64,000 bases of DNA from Rossellomorea vietnamensis (lineage in GTDB: Bacteria; Bacillota; Bacilli; Bacillales; Bacillaceae_B): positions 84,087 through 148,086 of the forward strand of contig NZ_VTEI01000006.1 of assembly GCF_008180415.1 (NCBI RefSeq). Reading direction: 5' to 3'. Numbering within the stretch: position 1 is the stretch's first letter; every line of letters begins with the position of its first letter. A model generated the notes under the pieces. It was not told the DNA's origin, did no database searches, and was given only the letters and a program-made list of their open reading frames with translations. Both the position numbers and the translations under genes were made by a program. Below, piece after piece: positions 8,363-18,302 of the stretch.

Positions 8363-9771
8363 TGACCATACTCCTCATAAAAGTGATTCATGAATACTTC
8401 TTCAGGGTCCAGCTTTCTTTTGCTTTTGAAGAATTCCTCCGTCCTTGGGTAAGCCTCTTTCATCTGCTTCTTTGAAGGATATTCATAATAAGGAAGATAG
8501 TAGCTTCCTCCATGCTTCAATGTCACATCTACCATCTTTCTGACAACCTTTTCCGTATCTTCTTTTCCTTCAGCCGATTTACTCTGATTAATGAGCAGCA
8601 CTAGTGCAAACATCTCATCCTTGGAATACGACAAGACAGCATCTTCATTTTCATCAACGTAACGGACGGTAATGTTCACCAGGTTCAACTCCTCCTCATC
8701 GAGCACTTCTCTTAAATCATCGATATAGGCGGTGAATTTATCTATAGGAACAAAGTATTCCTGCAGGACATCTGTATCACGCCGGCTTTCGTATTCCATG
8801 AATTTGGATTCTGACCTCATTGCATTATTCCGGGTAGTGAAGTCGCCATCTTTGCCTTGAAAATAGGTTTTCTGCATACCCCAAAAGAGATCTTTTCCCC
8901 AATCGAATTTCCTGGAGATACCAAGCATGAATTTAGAAATGAATGTCCCTTTTTCATCTTTCAATGAATTATGCTTCTTCTGCAGATCCTGGCTGTCTGA
9001 ATGAATATAGTCCGTTATATACATGTCTTCCATAAAAGTATCCGGAGCAGTCGAGATTCGGGCAAGATGCATCTTAACATCTTCATTGCCTTTTACTTCT
9101 TCAAGAAAAAAATCACTGTATTCATCATATGGTAGTTCCGTCGTTTTCATTTCATACAGTTCATCATCGGTCAGTTGCAATTCTGCATCAAGAATAACTC
9201 CAAACAGCCCATACCCTCCGATAACCAATGGAAAGAATTCTTTATTTTCAGTCCGGGATACGTTGATAATCTCTCCATCATGCTTCAATAAACGGAAAGA
9301 ATTGACCGTCTCAATTAATGCCCCATGCCTTATATCTCTGCCATGTACATTGACAGACAGCGACCCTCCGATAGTAAATATATTTTGGGACTGCATTACT
9401 TTCACTGATAACCCATGTGGATTGGCTGCCTCTTGTATGTCTGCCCAGGTCGCACCGCTCTGTACACGTATGGTTTTTTCAACTGTATTGAAATCCAGTA
9501 TCTTATTATGACTGGTCATATCCAATACGACGCTGCCAGGGTAATAAGTGTGTCCTCCCTGGCTGTGCATCTTTCCGGCAATTGACACTTTAAGATTTTC
9601 ATCGGCTGCCTTCTTAACTGTTTTCACTATCTCCCGTTCTTCCTCACCCTTGGTCACCTGCTCTATTCTAGTCGGCATCAAGCCGCCTATATCACTGACG
9701 ATTTCAGAACTAACAGGGTCATTATCCACAGTGAAAAAAACACACCCGTAAATTATGAAAAAAATCATCAC
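8359..9771 (-). CDS. Membrane-anchored FAD-binding oxidoreductase (BBE/FAD_binding_4 type)
   Basis: 470 residues. A hydrophobic N-terminal anchor (MMIFFIIYGCVFF) is followed by a PCMH-type FAD domain: KVSIAGKMHSQGGHTYYPGS, the Gln-Asn-IFTIGGSLSVNVHGRD stretch and a C-terminal FMNHFYEEY. This resembles DprE1 / aldonolactone oxidase relatives, so a sugar or sugar-derivative alcohol may be the substrate; this is inference. The annotated ATG has no good ribosome-binding site. The best one (GAGGTG, 9831-9826) points to a TTG at 9819 in the same frame, but that frame meets a TGA at 9801-9799, ten codons before the ATG. The encoded start may have been damaged by a nonsense change. Coupled by ATGA overlap to the half-size MFS gene. 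Confidence 0.75.
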   Translation of the reverse strand: MMIFFIIYGCVFFTVDNDPVSSEIVSDIGGLMPTRIEQVTKGEEEREIVKTVKKAADENLKVSIAGKMHSQGGHTYYPGSVVLDMTSHNKILDFNTVEKTIRVQSGATWADIQEAANPHGLSVKVMQSQNIFTIGGSLSVNVHGRDIRHGALIETVNSFRLLKHDGEIINVSRTENKEFFPLVIGGYGLFGVILDAELQLTDDELYEMKTTELPYDEYSDFFLEEVKGNEDVKMHLARISTAPDTFMEDMYITDYIHSDSQDLQKKHNSLKDEKGTFISKFMLGISRKFDWGKDLFWGMQKTYFQGKDGDFTTRNNAMRSESKFMEYESRRDTDVLQEYFVPIDKFTAYIDDLREVLDEEELNLVNITVRYVDENEDAVLSYSKDEMFALVLLINQSKSAEGKEDTEKVVRKMVDVTLKHGGSYYLPYYEYPSKKQMKEAYPRTEEFFKSKRKLDPEEVFMNHFYEEYGQ

Positions 9772-9902
9772 TATTGCCGCTCTTTGTGATACTTTCTTTC
9801 AGGTTATCCGTTTCTTCAATTATTTCACCTCATATTTACCAAATTTAACTATTATTTCTTAGTGTAATTTTACACTATTTAAGTTAAATTACAACATTAT
9901 TC

Positions 9903-9931
9903 TGATATATTTCTCTCTTTGCATCATAATA
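9903..9931 (+). promoter_or_regulatory. Possible forespore (sigma-G/F type) promoter of the SASP gene
   Basis: GATAT at 9904-9908 and CATAATA at 9925-9931 are spaced 16 bp apart, an approximate match to the forespore promoter pattern. By-eye assignment only; it rests partly on the gene being a SASP. Confidence 0.35.
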
Positions 9932-9969
9932 AAGATGTACATGAACCTTAAGAAGAAAGGATGATCGCC

Positions 9970-10224
9970 GTGAGCAAAAGAAAGCCTCTCATCCCCGAAT
10001 CTCAAAGGGCACTGAATAAAATGAAAGCCGACTTATTTCATCAAGAGGATCCTTCTGCAGTGAAGTATGAGGCAGCAAAAGAGCAGGGTATCACCTTAAC
10101 CAAAGGCTCTAACGGGGAACTTAGCGCACGGGAAGCTGGAAAAGTCGGCGGGAAAATTGGCGGTAGTATGGTAAAAGAAATGGTAAAGATGGCTGAAGCG
10201 TCGTTAAACGCTAAAAAAAGGTAG
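9970..10224 (+). CDS. Alpha/beta-type small acid-soluble spore protein
   Basis: About 84 residues. Family signature: EAAKEQGITL (the GPR protease site region), then KGSNGELSAREAGKVGG followed by GGSMVKEMVKMAE, the DNA-binding core that coats spore DNA. The N-terminal extension (SKRKPLIPESQRALNKMK) is basic. AAGAAAGG upstream favours GTG 9970 over an ATG at 9961 that lies inside the ribosome-binding site. It is a single-gene unit with its own terminator. Expected expression is in the forespore. Which Ssp paralogue it is cannot be said. Confidence 0.88.
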   Translation: MSKRKPLIPESQRALNKMKADLFHQEDPSAVKYEAAKEQGITLTKGSNGELSAREAGKVGGKIGGSMVKEMVKMAEASLNAKKR

Positions 10225-10249
10225 AAGCAAAATAAGCTTCTACCTTTTT
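10220..10249 (+). terminator. Terminator of the SASP gene
   Basis: A 9-bp stem GGTAGAAGC / GCTTCTACC with a T5 tail; the stem begins inside the last codons of the gene. Confidence 0.9.
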
Positions 10250-10457
10250 AATGGCTGTTTTCGCATTATTGTTGCTTTCGGAAAAATCCCAAGCGCGGAA
10301 TTTTTCCCCGGATACTAAGAGTTTTATCTCTTGTCGGGGAAGAGTAGCTTTTTTCTTTTCGATATTACTGAATTTTTACTGAATTTTTCCTTCTAGAGAT
10401 TAATATTTCTTCTGAATTAGTATCAAATAGCAAAAGTTTACGAAAAGAGCCTTTTTA
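10250..10457 (+). repeat. Element A copy 1 (about 208 bp)
   Basis: Ends read GGCTGTTTTCGCAT...TTGTTGCTTTC at the left and AGCAAAAGTTTACGAAAAG then AGCCTTTTTAA at the right, forming imperfect inverted repeats of about 30 bp. The inner part has the family's GGATACTAAGAGTTTTATCT and AGAGTAGCT landmarks. The right end runs into the stop codon of the acetyltransferase gene. Confidence 0.7.
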
Positions 10458-10919
10458 ATCTAACTTGTATGTCAATATGGACTGCAAGCCCTTCCTTCCC
10501 ATAAGTTTCTTCCCATCATCCTTAAAGGCTGACTTCAGGTAAAGTGTTCTCGCTGCTGAATTTCTTTCGTTCACAGCCAGGACGATTTCACGTGTTTCAG
10601 GAAAATGTTCCAGGACGAACGAAGGAAGCAATTCCATGGCAGTTTTGGCATACCCTTTTCCTTGCTGTATCTTATTAATGGAAAAAGCTCGTAATAATAA
10701 GGCATTGGTTTCAAGTGAATAGTCTTTAACAACTGGTCCTTTATGAAGAACAAAAAAACCAACTGCCATGTCCCCATCCATTATGACGACTGGATGTCTA
10801 TTTCGGTCTTCAATTTCTAATGCTTCTGAAGGCAAAGCCGTAAATTGATGCTGTTCTTCTGCAAGTGAAAACTTATATAGCTCGGCTTTCACTTTTTCAT
10901 TGTAAAACTGCAGTTGCAT
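10455..10919 (-). CDS. GNAT family N-acetyltransferase
   Basis: A 154-residue single-domain GNAT protein. The acetyl-CoA loop is seen as IQQGKGYAKTAM (the Q/R-x-x-G-x-G/A type motif A, about 94-105), followed by the NERNSAARTLYLKSAF region typical of motif B. The substrate cannot be predicted. Start ATG with GGGAGG at good spacing. It lies downstream of trpS by 18 bp on the same strand and so may be co-transcribed with it. Its stop codon is formed at the edge of element A. Confidence 0.8.
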   Translation of the reverse strand: MQLQFYNEKVKAELYKFSLAEEQHQFTALPSEALEIEDRNRHPVVIMDGDMAVGFFVLHKGPVVKDYSLETNALLLRAFSINKIQQGKGYAKTAMELLPSFVLEHFPETREIVLAVNERNSAARTLYLKSAFKDDGKKLMGRKGLQSILTYKLD

Positions 10920-10937
10920 ATCGATTCCTCCCGATCT

Positions 10938-11933
10938 TTAGCAGCCGATCATTTCTTTGATTTTTTTGAGTTGAAGAGACGCAATGCTTCTTGCCTTTTC
11001 TGCCCCTCGTTCAAGAATCTTATCAATTTCCTGCTTATTGTCGAGATATTCATAATACTTCTGGCGGGGTTCGCTCAGTTCCCTGTTCATGACTTCGAAT
11101 ATTTCTTTTTTCACTTGGCCCCAGCCGATTCCTTGTTTGTACTTCTCTTTCATGGAGGCAGCTTCAGGGGCAGCCGCAAACTCTTTATAAAGAGTGAACA
11201 GCGAGGAACCCTTCACTTCCTTAGGCTCTTCCGGGGGCGTAGAATCCGTCACAATTTTATTAACGAGCTTTTTCAGAGCTTTTTCTTCTGCAAAAAGGGG
11301 GATGGTGTTTCCGTAGCTTTTACTCATCTTTCTTCCATCAAGCCCGGGTATGACAGCAGTCTCTTCTTCAATCACATATTGAGGCAGCTTGATGGCTTCC
11401 CCGAAAGTACGATTGAAATTATCCGCGATATCTCTTGCGATTTCCACGTGCTGAACCTGATCTTTTCCAACAGGAACCTTATCTGAGTTAAAAAGCAAGA
11501 TATCCGCGGCCATTAGGATTGGATACGTAAACAGCCCCATGTTGACGCCAGCATCAGAATCGTTTCCTTCCGCCGCGTTTTCTTCGACTTTGGCTTTATA
11601 AGCGTGTGCCCGGTTCATCAATCCTTTTGGTGTCAAACAGGAGAGAATCCAGTGGAGTTCAAGAATTTCAGGAACATCTGATTGTCTGTAAAAAATCACC
11701 TTTTCCGGATCCAACCCTAATGAAAGCCAAGCCGCCGCGATTTCGTAGGTATACTCTTTAAATTTTTTGCGGTCCTGAACTGAGTTTAAGGCATGGTAGT
11801 CCGCAATGAAGTAAATCCCTTGTGAGGTGTTGTCTTTTGCCATTTCAAGTGCTGGCTTGATCGCGCCGATATAATTCCCCAGATGAGGGTGTCCTGTTGG
11901 TTTTATCCCTGTTAGTGCTGTTGGTCTTTCCAT
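10938..11933 (-). CDS. trpS: Tryptophanyl-tRNA synthetase
   Basis: Charges tRNA-Trp. It is 331 residues long, class Ic Rossmann fold, with the HIGH-equivalent PTGHPHLGN (12-20) and KMSKS at 202-206. Length matches bacterial TrpRS. AGGAGG lies before the ATG. The transcript starts more than 470 bp upstream, at the T-box promoter, and includes an inserted element A between the T-box terminator and the start codon. Control is by uncharged tRNA-Trp through the T-box. Confidence 0.97.
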   Translation of the reverse strand: MERPTALTGIKPTGHPHLGNYIGAIKPALEMAKDNTSQGIYFIADYHALNSVQDRKKFKEYTYEIAAAWLSLGLDPEKVIFYRQSDVPEILELHWILSCLTPKGLMNRAHAYKAKVEENAAEGNDSDAGVNMGLFTYPILMAADILLFNSDKVPVGKDQVQHVEIARDIADNFNRTFGEAIKLPQYVIEEETAVIPGLDGRKMSKSYGNTIPLFAEEKALKKLVNKIVTDSTPPEEPKEVKGSSLFTLYKEFAAAPEAASMKEKYKQGIGWGQVKKEIFEVMNRELSEPRQKYYEYLDNKQEIDKILERGAEKARSIASLQLKKIKEMIGC

Positions 11934-11952
11934 ATAAATTCCTCCTAAAGAT

Positions 11953-12142
11953 AAAAGGCTGTTTTCGCATACATTGCTGCTCGGAAAAATCCAAATAGCC
12001 GGATTTTCCCCTGGTACTAAGGGTTCTCTCTCAAAACGGGAAGAGTAGCTCTTTTCTTTTCATAATTACCAGGTTATTCCGGTTCATGGTTATTTTTTTC
12101 AGAATGAGTATTGGATAGCAACAAAGTTTACGAAAAGAGCCA
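11953..12142 (+). repeat. Element A copy 2, inside the trpS leader
   Basis: About 190 bp, with left end AAAAGGCTGTTTTCGCATA and right end AGCAACAAAGTTTACGAAAA then GAGCC. It sits between the T-box terminator and the trpS ribosome-binding site, so it is part of every full-length trpS mRNA. Confidence 0.75.
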
Positions 12143-12144
12143 AA

Positions 12145-12408
12145 TAAAAAAAGCCCCCATCCAAAAAGGACGAGAAACCCGCGGTGCCACCTTCGTTTAC
12201 CCTGAATAAAAAGGTAATCTTTAAAAGAGCTGATTATATGCTCTCTGTTCCTTTTATCGGTAGAACTCTCCGCCTGCCCATTTGTTCGGCATGGATGCTC
12301 CGAAGCCCATTCAACATGGTCCGACACTGATTCCCACCAGCCATCAGCTCTCTAAAGTCTTATCCATGCATACTCTTCTTCATCATTGCATAATATTAAA
12401 AAAATTTT
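12145..12408 (-). ncRNA. T-box leader (tRNA-Trp responsive) of trpS
   Basis: The minus strand carries the T-box core GGTGGCACCGCGG (12193-12180 region), followed by a CTCGTCC/GGATGGG hairpin and a T7 run that forms the terminator. The candidate specifier is TGG (Trp) at 12309-12307 in a GAATGGGC loop, consistent with trpS. When uncharged tRNA-Trp pairs with the specifier and T-box, the terminator is replaced by the antiterminator. Limits are approximate. Confidence 0.92.
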
Positions 12409-12414
12409 GATTTT

Positions 12415-12443
12415 ATTATAGCTCATTGCTTTAAGATTAGCAA
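12415..12443 (-). promoter_or_regulatory. Sigma-A promoter of the trpS T-box transcript
   Basis: TTGCTA (12443-12438), a 17-bp spacer and TATAAT (12420-12415) on the minus strand. Transcription would start near 12408, at the foot of the T-box leader. Confidence 0.7.
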
Positions 12444-12562
12444 CGTATATTTCCACTGTTTTCCTCATCGCAAAAGACCGTTTTATTCATAATCTAAAGG
12501 GTAAACAAAGATACAAAGAATAACTTACCCTTGAAAATCAGCAGAAATTTAGGAGGTATTCC

Positions 12563-12898
12563 ATGATCATTGTTTACGCAAGCATAGCCCTGTTTGTTCT
12601 CTCGATTGCATACCTGGGATATAAAGGCTTTAAGTTCATGAAGGAAACCAAACCGACCATCAACCACTTGAATAAAACGGTAGAGAGCCTGCAGCAAAGA
12701 GCACAAACCCTGCAGGAGGAGACCAATGAACTTTCTACACACAGCCAGGAAATCAAAGAAGATATTGATACTAAGAAAGATAACATTCAATATACAGTTG
12801 GTGCCGTTAAACAACTGCCAAAGCCTGTAAAGAGAATTTGGGAAAATAACTTCAAGAAGCCTGAAGAAGGAAAGAATTATCGTACTTCCAATGGGTGA
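12563..12898 (+). CDS. DUF948 family membrane-anchored coiled-coil protein
   Basis: 111 residues. One N-terminal membrane segment (IIVYASIALFVLSIAYLGYK) is followed by a hydrophilic helical region with heptad-like pattern (NHLNKTVESLQQRAQTLQEE), typical of DUF948 proteins such as the YtxG relatives often induced by general stress. Function unknown. AGGAGG precedes the ATG. It is a single-gene unit with its own terminator, transcribed divergently from trpS. Confidence 0.75.
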   Translation: MIIVYASIALFVLSIAYLGYKGFKFMKETKPTINHLNKTVESLQQRAQTLQEETNELSTHSQEIKEDIDTKKDNIQYTVGAVKQLPKPVKRIWENNFKKPEEGKNYRTSNG

Positions 12899-12902
12899 TT
12901 TT

Positions 12903-12929
12903 AAGACTCGTCTATGGACGGGTCTTTTT
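12903..12929 (+). terminator. Terminator of the DUF948 gene
   Basis: AAGACTCGTC / GACGGGTCTT stem (one mismatch-like T-G) followed by T5, starting directly after the stop codon. Confidence 0.8.
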
Positions 12930-13177
12930 GGGGATTTCTTAAAGAATTCTGGAATGAAAAAGAACTTTTCTTTGGTACCGACGAAACTTATAATTCATTC
13001 AAAACGTATTAATGTTTGTTTCTCAGTTAAGAAGGCGCAACTCGAATACAAAAGCCGATAAAAATTTTTAAAGATAACAAGGAGAGTTAGTATTAACTAT
13101 TTAATAGCATTCAGATTATCGATTCATAATTAAAGAGAGTAAAGCTCGAGCCCTACAATCTTCCCTTGAAAACAAAT
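12930..13177. other. Non-coding gap, no feature recognised
   Basis: About 250 A+T-rich bases between the DUF948 terminator and the glpD terminator. No repeat end, RNA motif or plausible gene was seen. Confidence 0.5.
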
Positions 13178-13208
13178 AAACCGTCCTGTGCATGACACAG
13201 AACGGTTT
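13178..13208 (-). terminator. Terminator of glpD
   Basis: A 13-bp stem (AAACCGTTCTGTG with CACAGGACGGTTT on the minus strand) and short T-rich tail, 62 bp after the glpD stop. Confidence 0.8.
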
Positions 13209-13270
13209 TTATCATTGAAAAGAATCAGGCAGCTTCTCATTGGATTACTGGTTTTTATGATCGTTTCTGG

Positions 13271-14932
13271 TTACATTACCGGCACTTGTGCATCTCTAAT
13301 TGCATTGTCCAAGTCAATGAGATATTGCCTCTTTAATCCCGGTTTCCAGTCAAGCAGGATAGCCATCATTTCGACAATCTCTTTTTTCCACTGCTTCACC
13401 CATTCTATATTGAAAAACAGTTTACCTGTCCTTCTCATGAAGAAGTCAATTGGCGTGACGGCCATTTCTTCATTGATGGAATAAAGAAGCATGGCATATA
13501 TTTCGGCAGGCAGTTCATTATTTGAAGACTTTGTTGTTTTTTTGTAAGAATGAGCCATTTTGAAAAGTTCATCTGCATTCGATCCGTACTGTTGAACAAG
13601 TTTCCGTCCTGCATCAATGCTTAATCCGAATTGTTCCGCTTCCATTGCTTTCTTATCTATAAAGTTCTGGAACCCTGATGAGCCCCCGAAATCTCCGCCG
13701 GATAACGGAAGATGTTTAGTGCTGGAGCCTGGAAACTCTCTCTTGGTTTGCTGCTTCAACCTCTTGGCAATGAGGTCGACCACATGCTCCGCCATTTTCC
13801 GGTAGCCCGTCAACTTCCCGCCTGCTATTGTAACCAAGCCGCTGTCTCCTTCCCAGACTTCATCTTTGCGGGAAATTTCAGAAGGGTCTTTTCCTTTCTC
13901 ATAAATCAACGGCCGGATGCCTGCCCAGTTCGACTCTACATCTTCTTTTGTGACTTTTACATCAGGGAACATATAGTGAATCGCATTCAGCAGGTACTCT
14001 CTGTCCCCCTCTGTCATTTTTGGGGAAGTGGCATCTCCTTCAAAAAATGTATCGGTTGTGCCGACATATGCTTTTCCTTCCCTGGGTATAGCGAATACCA
14101 TCCTGCCGTCCTGTGTATCAAAGTAAACGGCTTGCTTCAAAGGGAATTTTTTTTGGTCTATCACAATGTGTACCCCTTTTGTATGACGAAGCTTTTTATT
14201 ATTGATTGAGTAATCTTTTTTCCTTACTTCATCCACCCAGGGTCCAGATGCATTGACAACTGTTTCAGAGTGAATCTCAAATGTTTCTCCAGAGAGCACA
14301 TCCTTGGCTTGAATTCCCTTTACCTTTTTATCCTCATAAATGAAATGCTCTGCTTTCACATAATTCAAAGCAGCTGCTCCATACTCAACCGCCTTCTTCA
14401 TTGTTTCGATTGTCAGCCTGGCATCATCCGTCCGGTATTCAACATAATAGCCTCCACCTTTAAGTCCTTCCCGTTTGACAAGAGGCTCCTTTTCCATCGT
14501 TTCAGATGAAGAAAGCATTTTTCTTCGTTCAAGCCTCTTTACACCGGCAAGATAATCATATACCCGTAATCCGATGGAGGTGCTGAATCTCCCGAAGGTC
14601 CCGCCTTTATGGATCGGCAGCAGCATCCATTCGGGTGTTGTAACATGAGGAGCGTTTTCGTACACGATCTCTCTTTCCTTTCCCACCTCGGCAACCATTT
14701 TCACTTCATATTGCTTTAAATACCGCAAGCCTCCGTGAACCAGCTTGGTCGATCGGCTGGAAGTTCCTGCTGCATAGTCCTGCATTTCCACGAGGGCGAC
14801 CTTCATGCCGCGATTCGCTGCATCCAAAGCGATTCCGGCTCCTGTAATGCCTCCCCCAATGATTGTGATGTCAAAATAATCGTTCTTTAACTTTTCTTTG
14901 ATTTGACTTCTTTGCAAGCTCGAAAAACTCAT
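13271..14932 (-). CDS. glpD: Aerobic glycerol-3-phosphate dehydrogenase
   Basis: A membrane-associated flavoenzyme that oxidises sn-glycerol-3-phosphate to DHAP and feeds electrons to menaquinone. It is 553 residues long; dinucleotide-binding GGGITGAG at 26-33, then [15 protein letters not shown], and the C-terminal DAO-C domain. The length matches B. subtilis GlpD (about 555). GGAGG lies before the ATG. It follows glpK on the same strand but has its own leader terminator, so it is a separate GlpP-controlled unit. Confidence 0.96.
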   Translation of the reverse strand: MSFSSLQRSQIKEKLKNDYFDITIIGGGITGAGIALDAANRGMKVALVEMQDYAAGTSSRSTKLVHGGLRYLKQYEVKMVAEVGKEREIVYENAPHVTTPEWMLLPIHKGGTFGRFSTSIGLRVYDYLAGVKRLERRKMLSSSETMEKEPLVKREGLKGGGYYVEYRTDDARLTIETMKKAVEYGAAALNYVKAEHFIYEDKKVKGIQAKDVLSGETFEIHSETVVNASGPWVDEVRKKDYSINNKKLRHTKGVHIVIDQKKFPLKQAVYFDTQDGRMVFAIPREGKAYVGTTDTFFEGDATSPKMTEGDREYLLNAIHYMFPDVKVTKEDVESNWAGIRPLIYEKGKDPSEISRKDEVWEGDSGLVTIAGGKLTGYRKMAEHVVDLIAKRLKQQTKREFPGSSTKHLPLSGGDFGGSSGFQNFIDKKAMEAEQFGLSIDAGRKLVQQYGSNADELFKMAHSYKKTTKSSNNELPAEIYAMLLYSINEEMAVTPIDFFMRRTGKLFFNIEWVKQWKKEIVEMMAILLDWKPGLKRQYLIDLDNAIRDAQVPVM

Positions 14933-14963
14933 CTGTCATTCCTCCGCTTCTGTTGTATACAAT

Positions 14964-15019
14964 AAAAAAGAGACCGTGAACAAACATTATGAAAGCAGCA
15001 TAATGTTGTCAGGTCTCTC
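14964..15019 (-). promoter_or_regulatory. GlpP-type antiterminator/terminator in the glpD leader
   Basis: On the minus strand AGAGACC...AACATTATG pairs with CATAATGTT...GGTCTCT, followed by a T6 run, immediately upstream of glpD. This matches the leader terminator at which GlpP with glycerol-3-phosphate allows read-through in B. subtilis. A TATTAT-like -10 lies just upstream near 15050. Confidence 0.85.
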
Positions 15020-15102
15020 TAAATTCTCTAACCGTTTATTAACTTGTGTTTATAATACCATAACCTTCAGATTTTTAAAAATGTTATGTCTTGGTTTAAT
15101 TT

Positions 15103-15237
15103 AAAGGCTGTTTTAGGATAGATTGCTGCTTTCGGATATCTCCGGATACTAAGAGTTTTATCTTATCTCTTATCGGGAAAGAGCAGCTCTTTTCTTCAAT
15201 ATTACCATTTTTCAGCAACAGAGTTTACGGAAAAAGC

Positions 15238-15240
<3 letters not shown>
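15103..15240 (+). repeat. Element A copy 3 (short, about 137 bp)
   Basis: Left end AAAGGCTGTTTTAGGATA and right end AGCAACAGAGTTTACGGAAA then AAGCC. The GGATACTAAGAGTTTTATCT landmark is intact but the second half is shortened. Its right end overlaps the glpK stop codon. Confidence 0.7.
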
Positions 15241-16758
<1,518 letters not shown>

Positions 16759-16781
16759 TCATAGGATTCTGAAAAAAAGCA

Positions 16782-16824
16782 GAAAAACCCACACAACTAT
16801 CGCTGGCGATAAACTGCGTGAGTC
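16782..16824 (-). promoter_or_regulatory. GlpP-type antiterminator/terminator in the glpK leader
   Basis: Minus strand: CTCACGCAGTTTATCG pairs with CGATAGTTGTGTGGG (G-U pairs, one bulge) and is followed by TTTTTC. It lies between the glpK promoter and start, as the site of GlpP antitermination does in B. subtilis. Confidence 0.8.
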
Positions 16825-16859
16825 TCATCTTCTCTCTTCACGAATCATTAACTTGTTTT

Positions 16860-16888
16860 AGATTAATAGATTATGGAAACGTTGTCAA
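16860..16888 (-). promoter_or_regulatory. glpK promoter with overlapping cre (CcpA) site
   Basis: TTGACA at 16888-16883, 17-bp spacer, TAATCT at 16865-16860 (weak -10). TTGACAACGTTTCCAT (16888-16873) fits the cre consensus at 15 of 16 positions and covers the -35 box, so CcpA repression by glucose is expected. The site overlaps the glpP stop codon. Confidence 0.65.
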
Positions 16889-17454
16889 ATCTCTTTATCC
16901 GGATTGAAATGCTTCCATAGTTCTCTATTTGAAGTGGTAATGGCAGATGCACCTGCTTCTATCGCTTCTTCGACTTCATTGACAGTATCGATTAACCCGC
17001 CTGCAAAAACAGGCTTTCCTGTTTCGGTTTTGATGGTTTTAATCACTTTCGGAATAACACCAGGCAGAAGTTCGACATAATCAGGATTCGAGTGTTTCAC
17101 CAGTTCCATGCTTCTCTCCATCGCGGAGCTGTCAAGGACGAACGCACGCTGAATCGCTACAACCCCTTTTTTCTTCGCTTGCTGGATCGCGTTGCCTTTT
17201 GTCGATATGATTCCGTACGGCTTGATTTCCTGGCAGACATATTGCGCACCATATTCATCACCCTTCAAGCCCTGAATCAAATCCAGGTGCAGGAACATTT
17301 TCCGGTTATTTTCCTTTGCATACTGATAGACCGTGTTAAGCATCCCGATATGCAAATCGAGGAACACACCATATTCATAGTTCGTCTGCAGCATCTTATC
17401 GAATTCTTTCATCGACCTGACTGCCGGGAGAATTTTTTGACCTTTGAATGTCAT
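16885..17454 (-). CDS. glpP: Glycerol uptake operon antiterminator regulatory protein
   Basis: A 189-residue RNA-binding TIM-barrel-like regulator. With glycerol-3-phosphate it prevents termination in the glpK and glpD leaders, both visible downstream. Family regions seen: LDLHIGMLNTV, HLDLIQGLKGDEYG, VFAGGLIDTVNEVEEAI and GASAITTSNRELW. AGAGGTG precedes the ATG. The gene stands directly upstream of its targets, the conserved glpP-glp arrangement. About 110 bp separate it from the tandem array upstream. Confidence 0.95.
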   Translation of the reverse strand: MTFKGQKILPAVRSMKEFDKMLQTNYEYGVFLDLHIGMLNTVYQYAKENNRKMFLHLDLIQGLKGDEYGAQYVCQEIKPYGIISTKGNAIQQAKKKGVVAIQRAFVLDSSAMERSMELVKHSNPDYVELLPGVIPKVIKTIKTETGKPVFAGGLIDTVNEVEEAIEAGASAITTSNRELWKHFNPDKEI

Positions 17455-17562
17455 CGTGACACCTCTTTCTGGGTGATAGTTATATACTATTGTAACCTCT
17501 TAACGTCTGATATGGTTTCATCTGTTTTGGTTTTCCCTGAGTTTAATTCGGAAAGGCGTTCA

Positions 17563-18260
17563 GTTGATACCGGCTGAGCGCGGGACATTAAAATGAGAAA
17601 TCTCCGAGTTGATGTACCTCGCTGGCTGAGCGAGGTACACTAAAATGAGAAACGATTGTGTTGATGTACCTCGCTGACGGAGCGAGGGACATCATAATGA
17701 GTAATGCTCGAGTTGATGCACCCCGCTGGCGGAGCGAGGTACATTAAAATGAGAAATCCCCGAGTTGATGTACCCCGCTGGAGGAGCGAGGTACATTAAA
17801 ATGAGAAATCCCCGAGTTGATGTACCCCGCTGGCGGAGCGAGGTACATTAAAATGAGAAATCCCCGAGTTGATGTACCCCGCTGACGGAGCGAGGGACAT
17901 CATAATGAGAAATCTCCGAGTTGATGTACCCCGCTGGGGGAGCGAGGTACACTAAAATCAGAAATCCCCGAGTTGATGTACCCCGCTGGCGGAGCGAGGT
18001 ACACTAAAATGAGAAATCCCCGAGTTGATGTACCCCGCTGGCGGAGCGAGGTACACTAAAATGAGAAACGCTTGTGTTGATGTACCTCGCTGGCGGAGCG
18101 AGGTACATTAAAATGAAAAATCCCCGAGTTGATGTACCCCGCTGACGGAGCGAGGGACATCATAATGAGAAATCTCCGAGTTGATGTACCCCGCCGACGG
18201 AGCGAGGTACATTAAAATGAGAAACGCTTGTGTTGATGTACCTCGCTGACGGAGCGTAGT
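17563..18260. repeat. Tandem array 1: 14 units of 52 bp, each with a 10-bp hairpin
   Basis: Units begin GTTGATGTACC. The first is 45 bp and the following twelve steps are exactly 52 bp. Each unit holds arms GTACCTCGCT and AGCGAGGTAC around a 5-nt loop. Many units have C for T in the left arm (CCCCGCT); read as RNA from the minus strand this stays paired as G-U. The spacer between hairpins is AT-rich (ATTAAAATGAGAAA). Not coding: 52 is not a multiple of three and stops occur. It lies between the mutL terminator region and glpP. Confidence 0.92.
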
Positions 18261-18302
18261 CTATCAAAGCAATTATATGAACATGGATGCTGAGATTGGA
18301 GG

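Noticed and set aside
12031..12327. Minus-strand frame of 98 codons upstream of trpS
   Set aside because: It coincides with the T-box leader and element A; the T-box features explain the conservation better.
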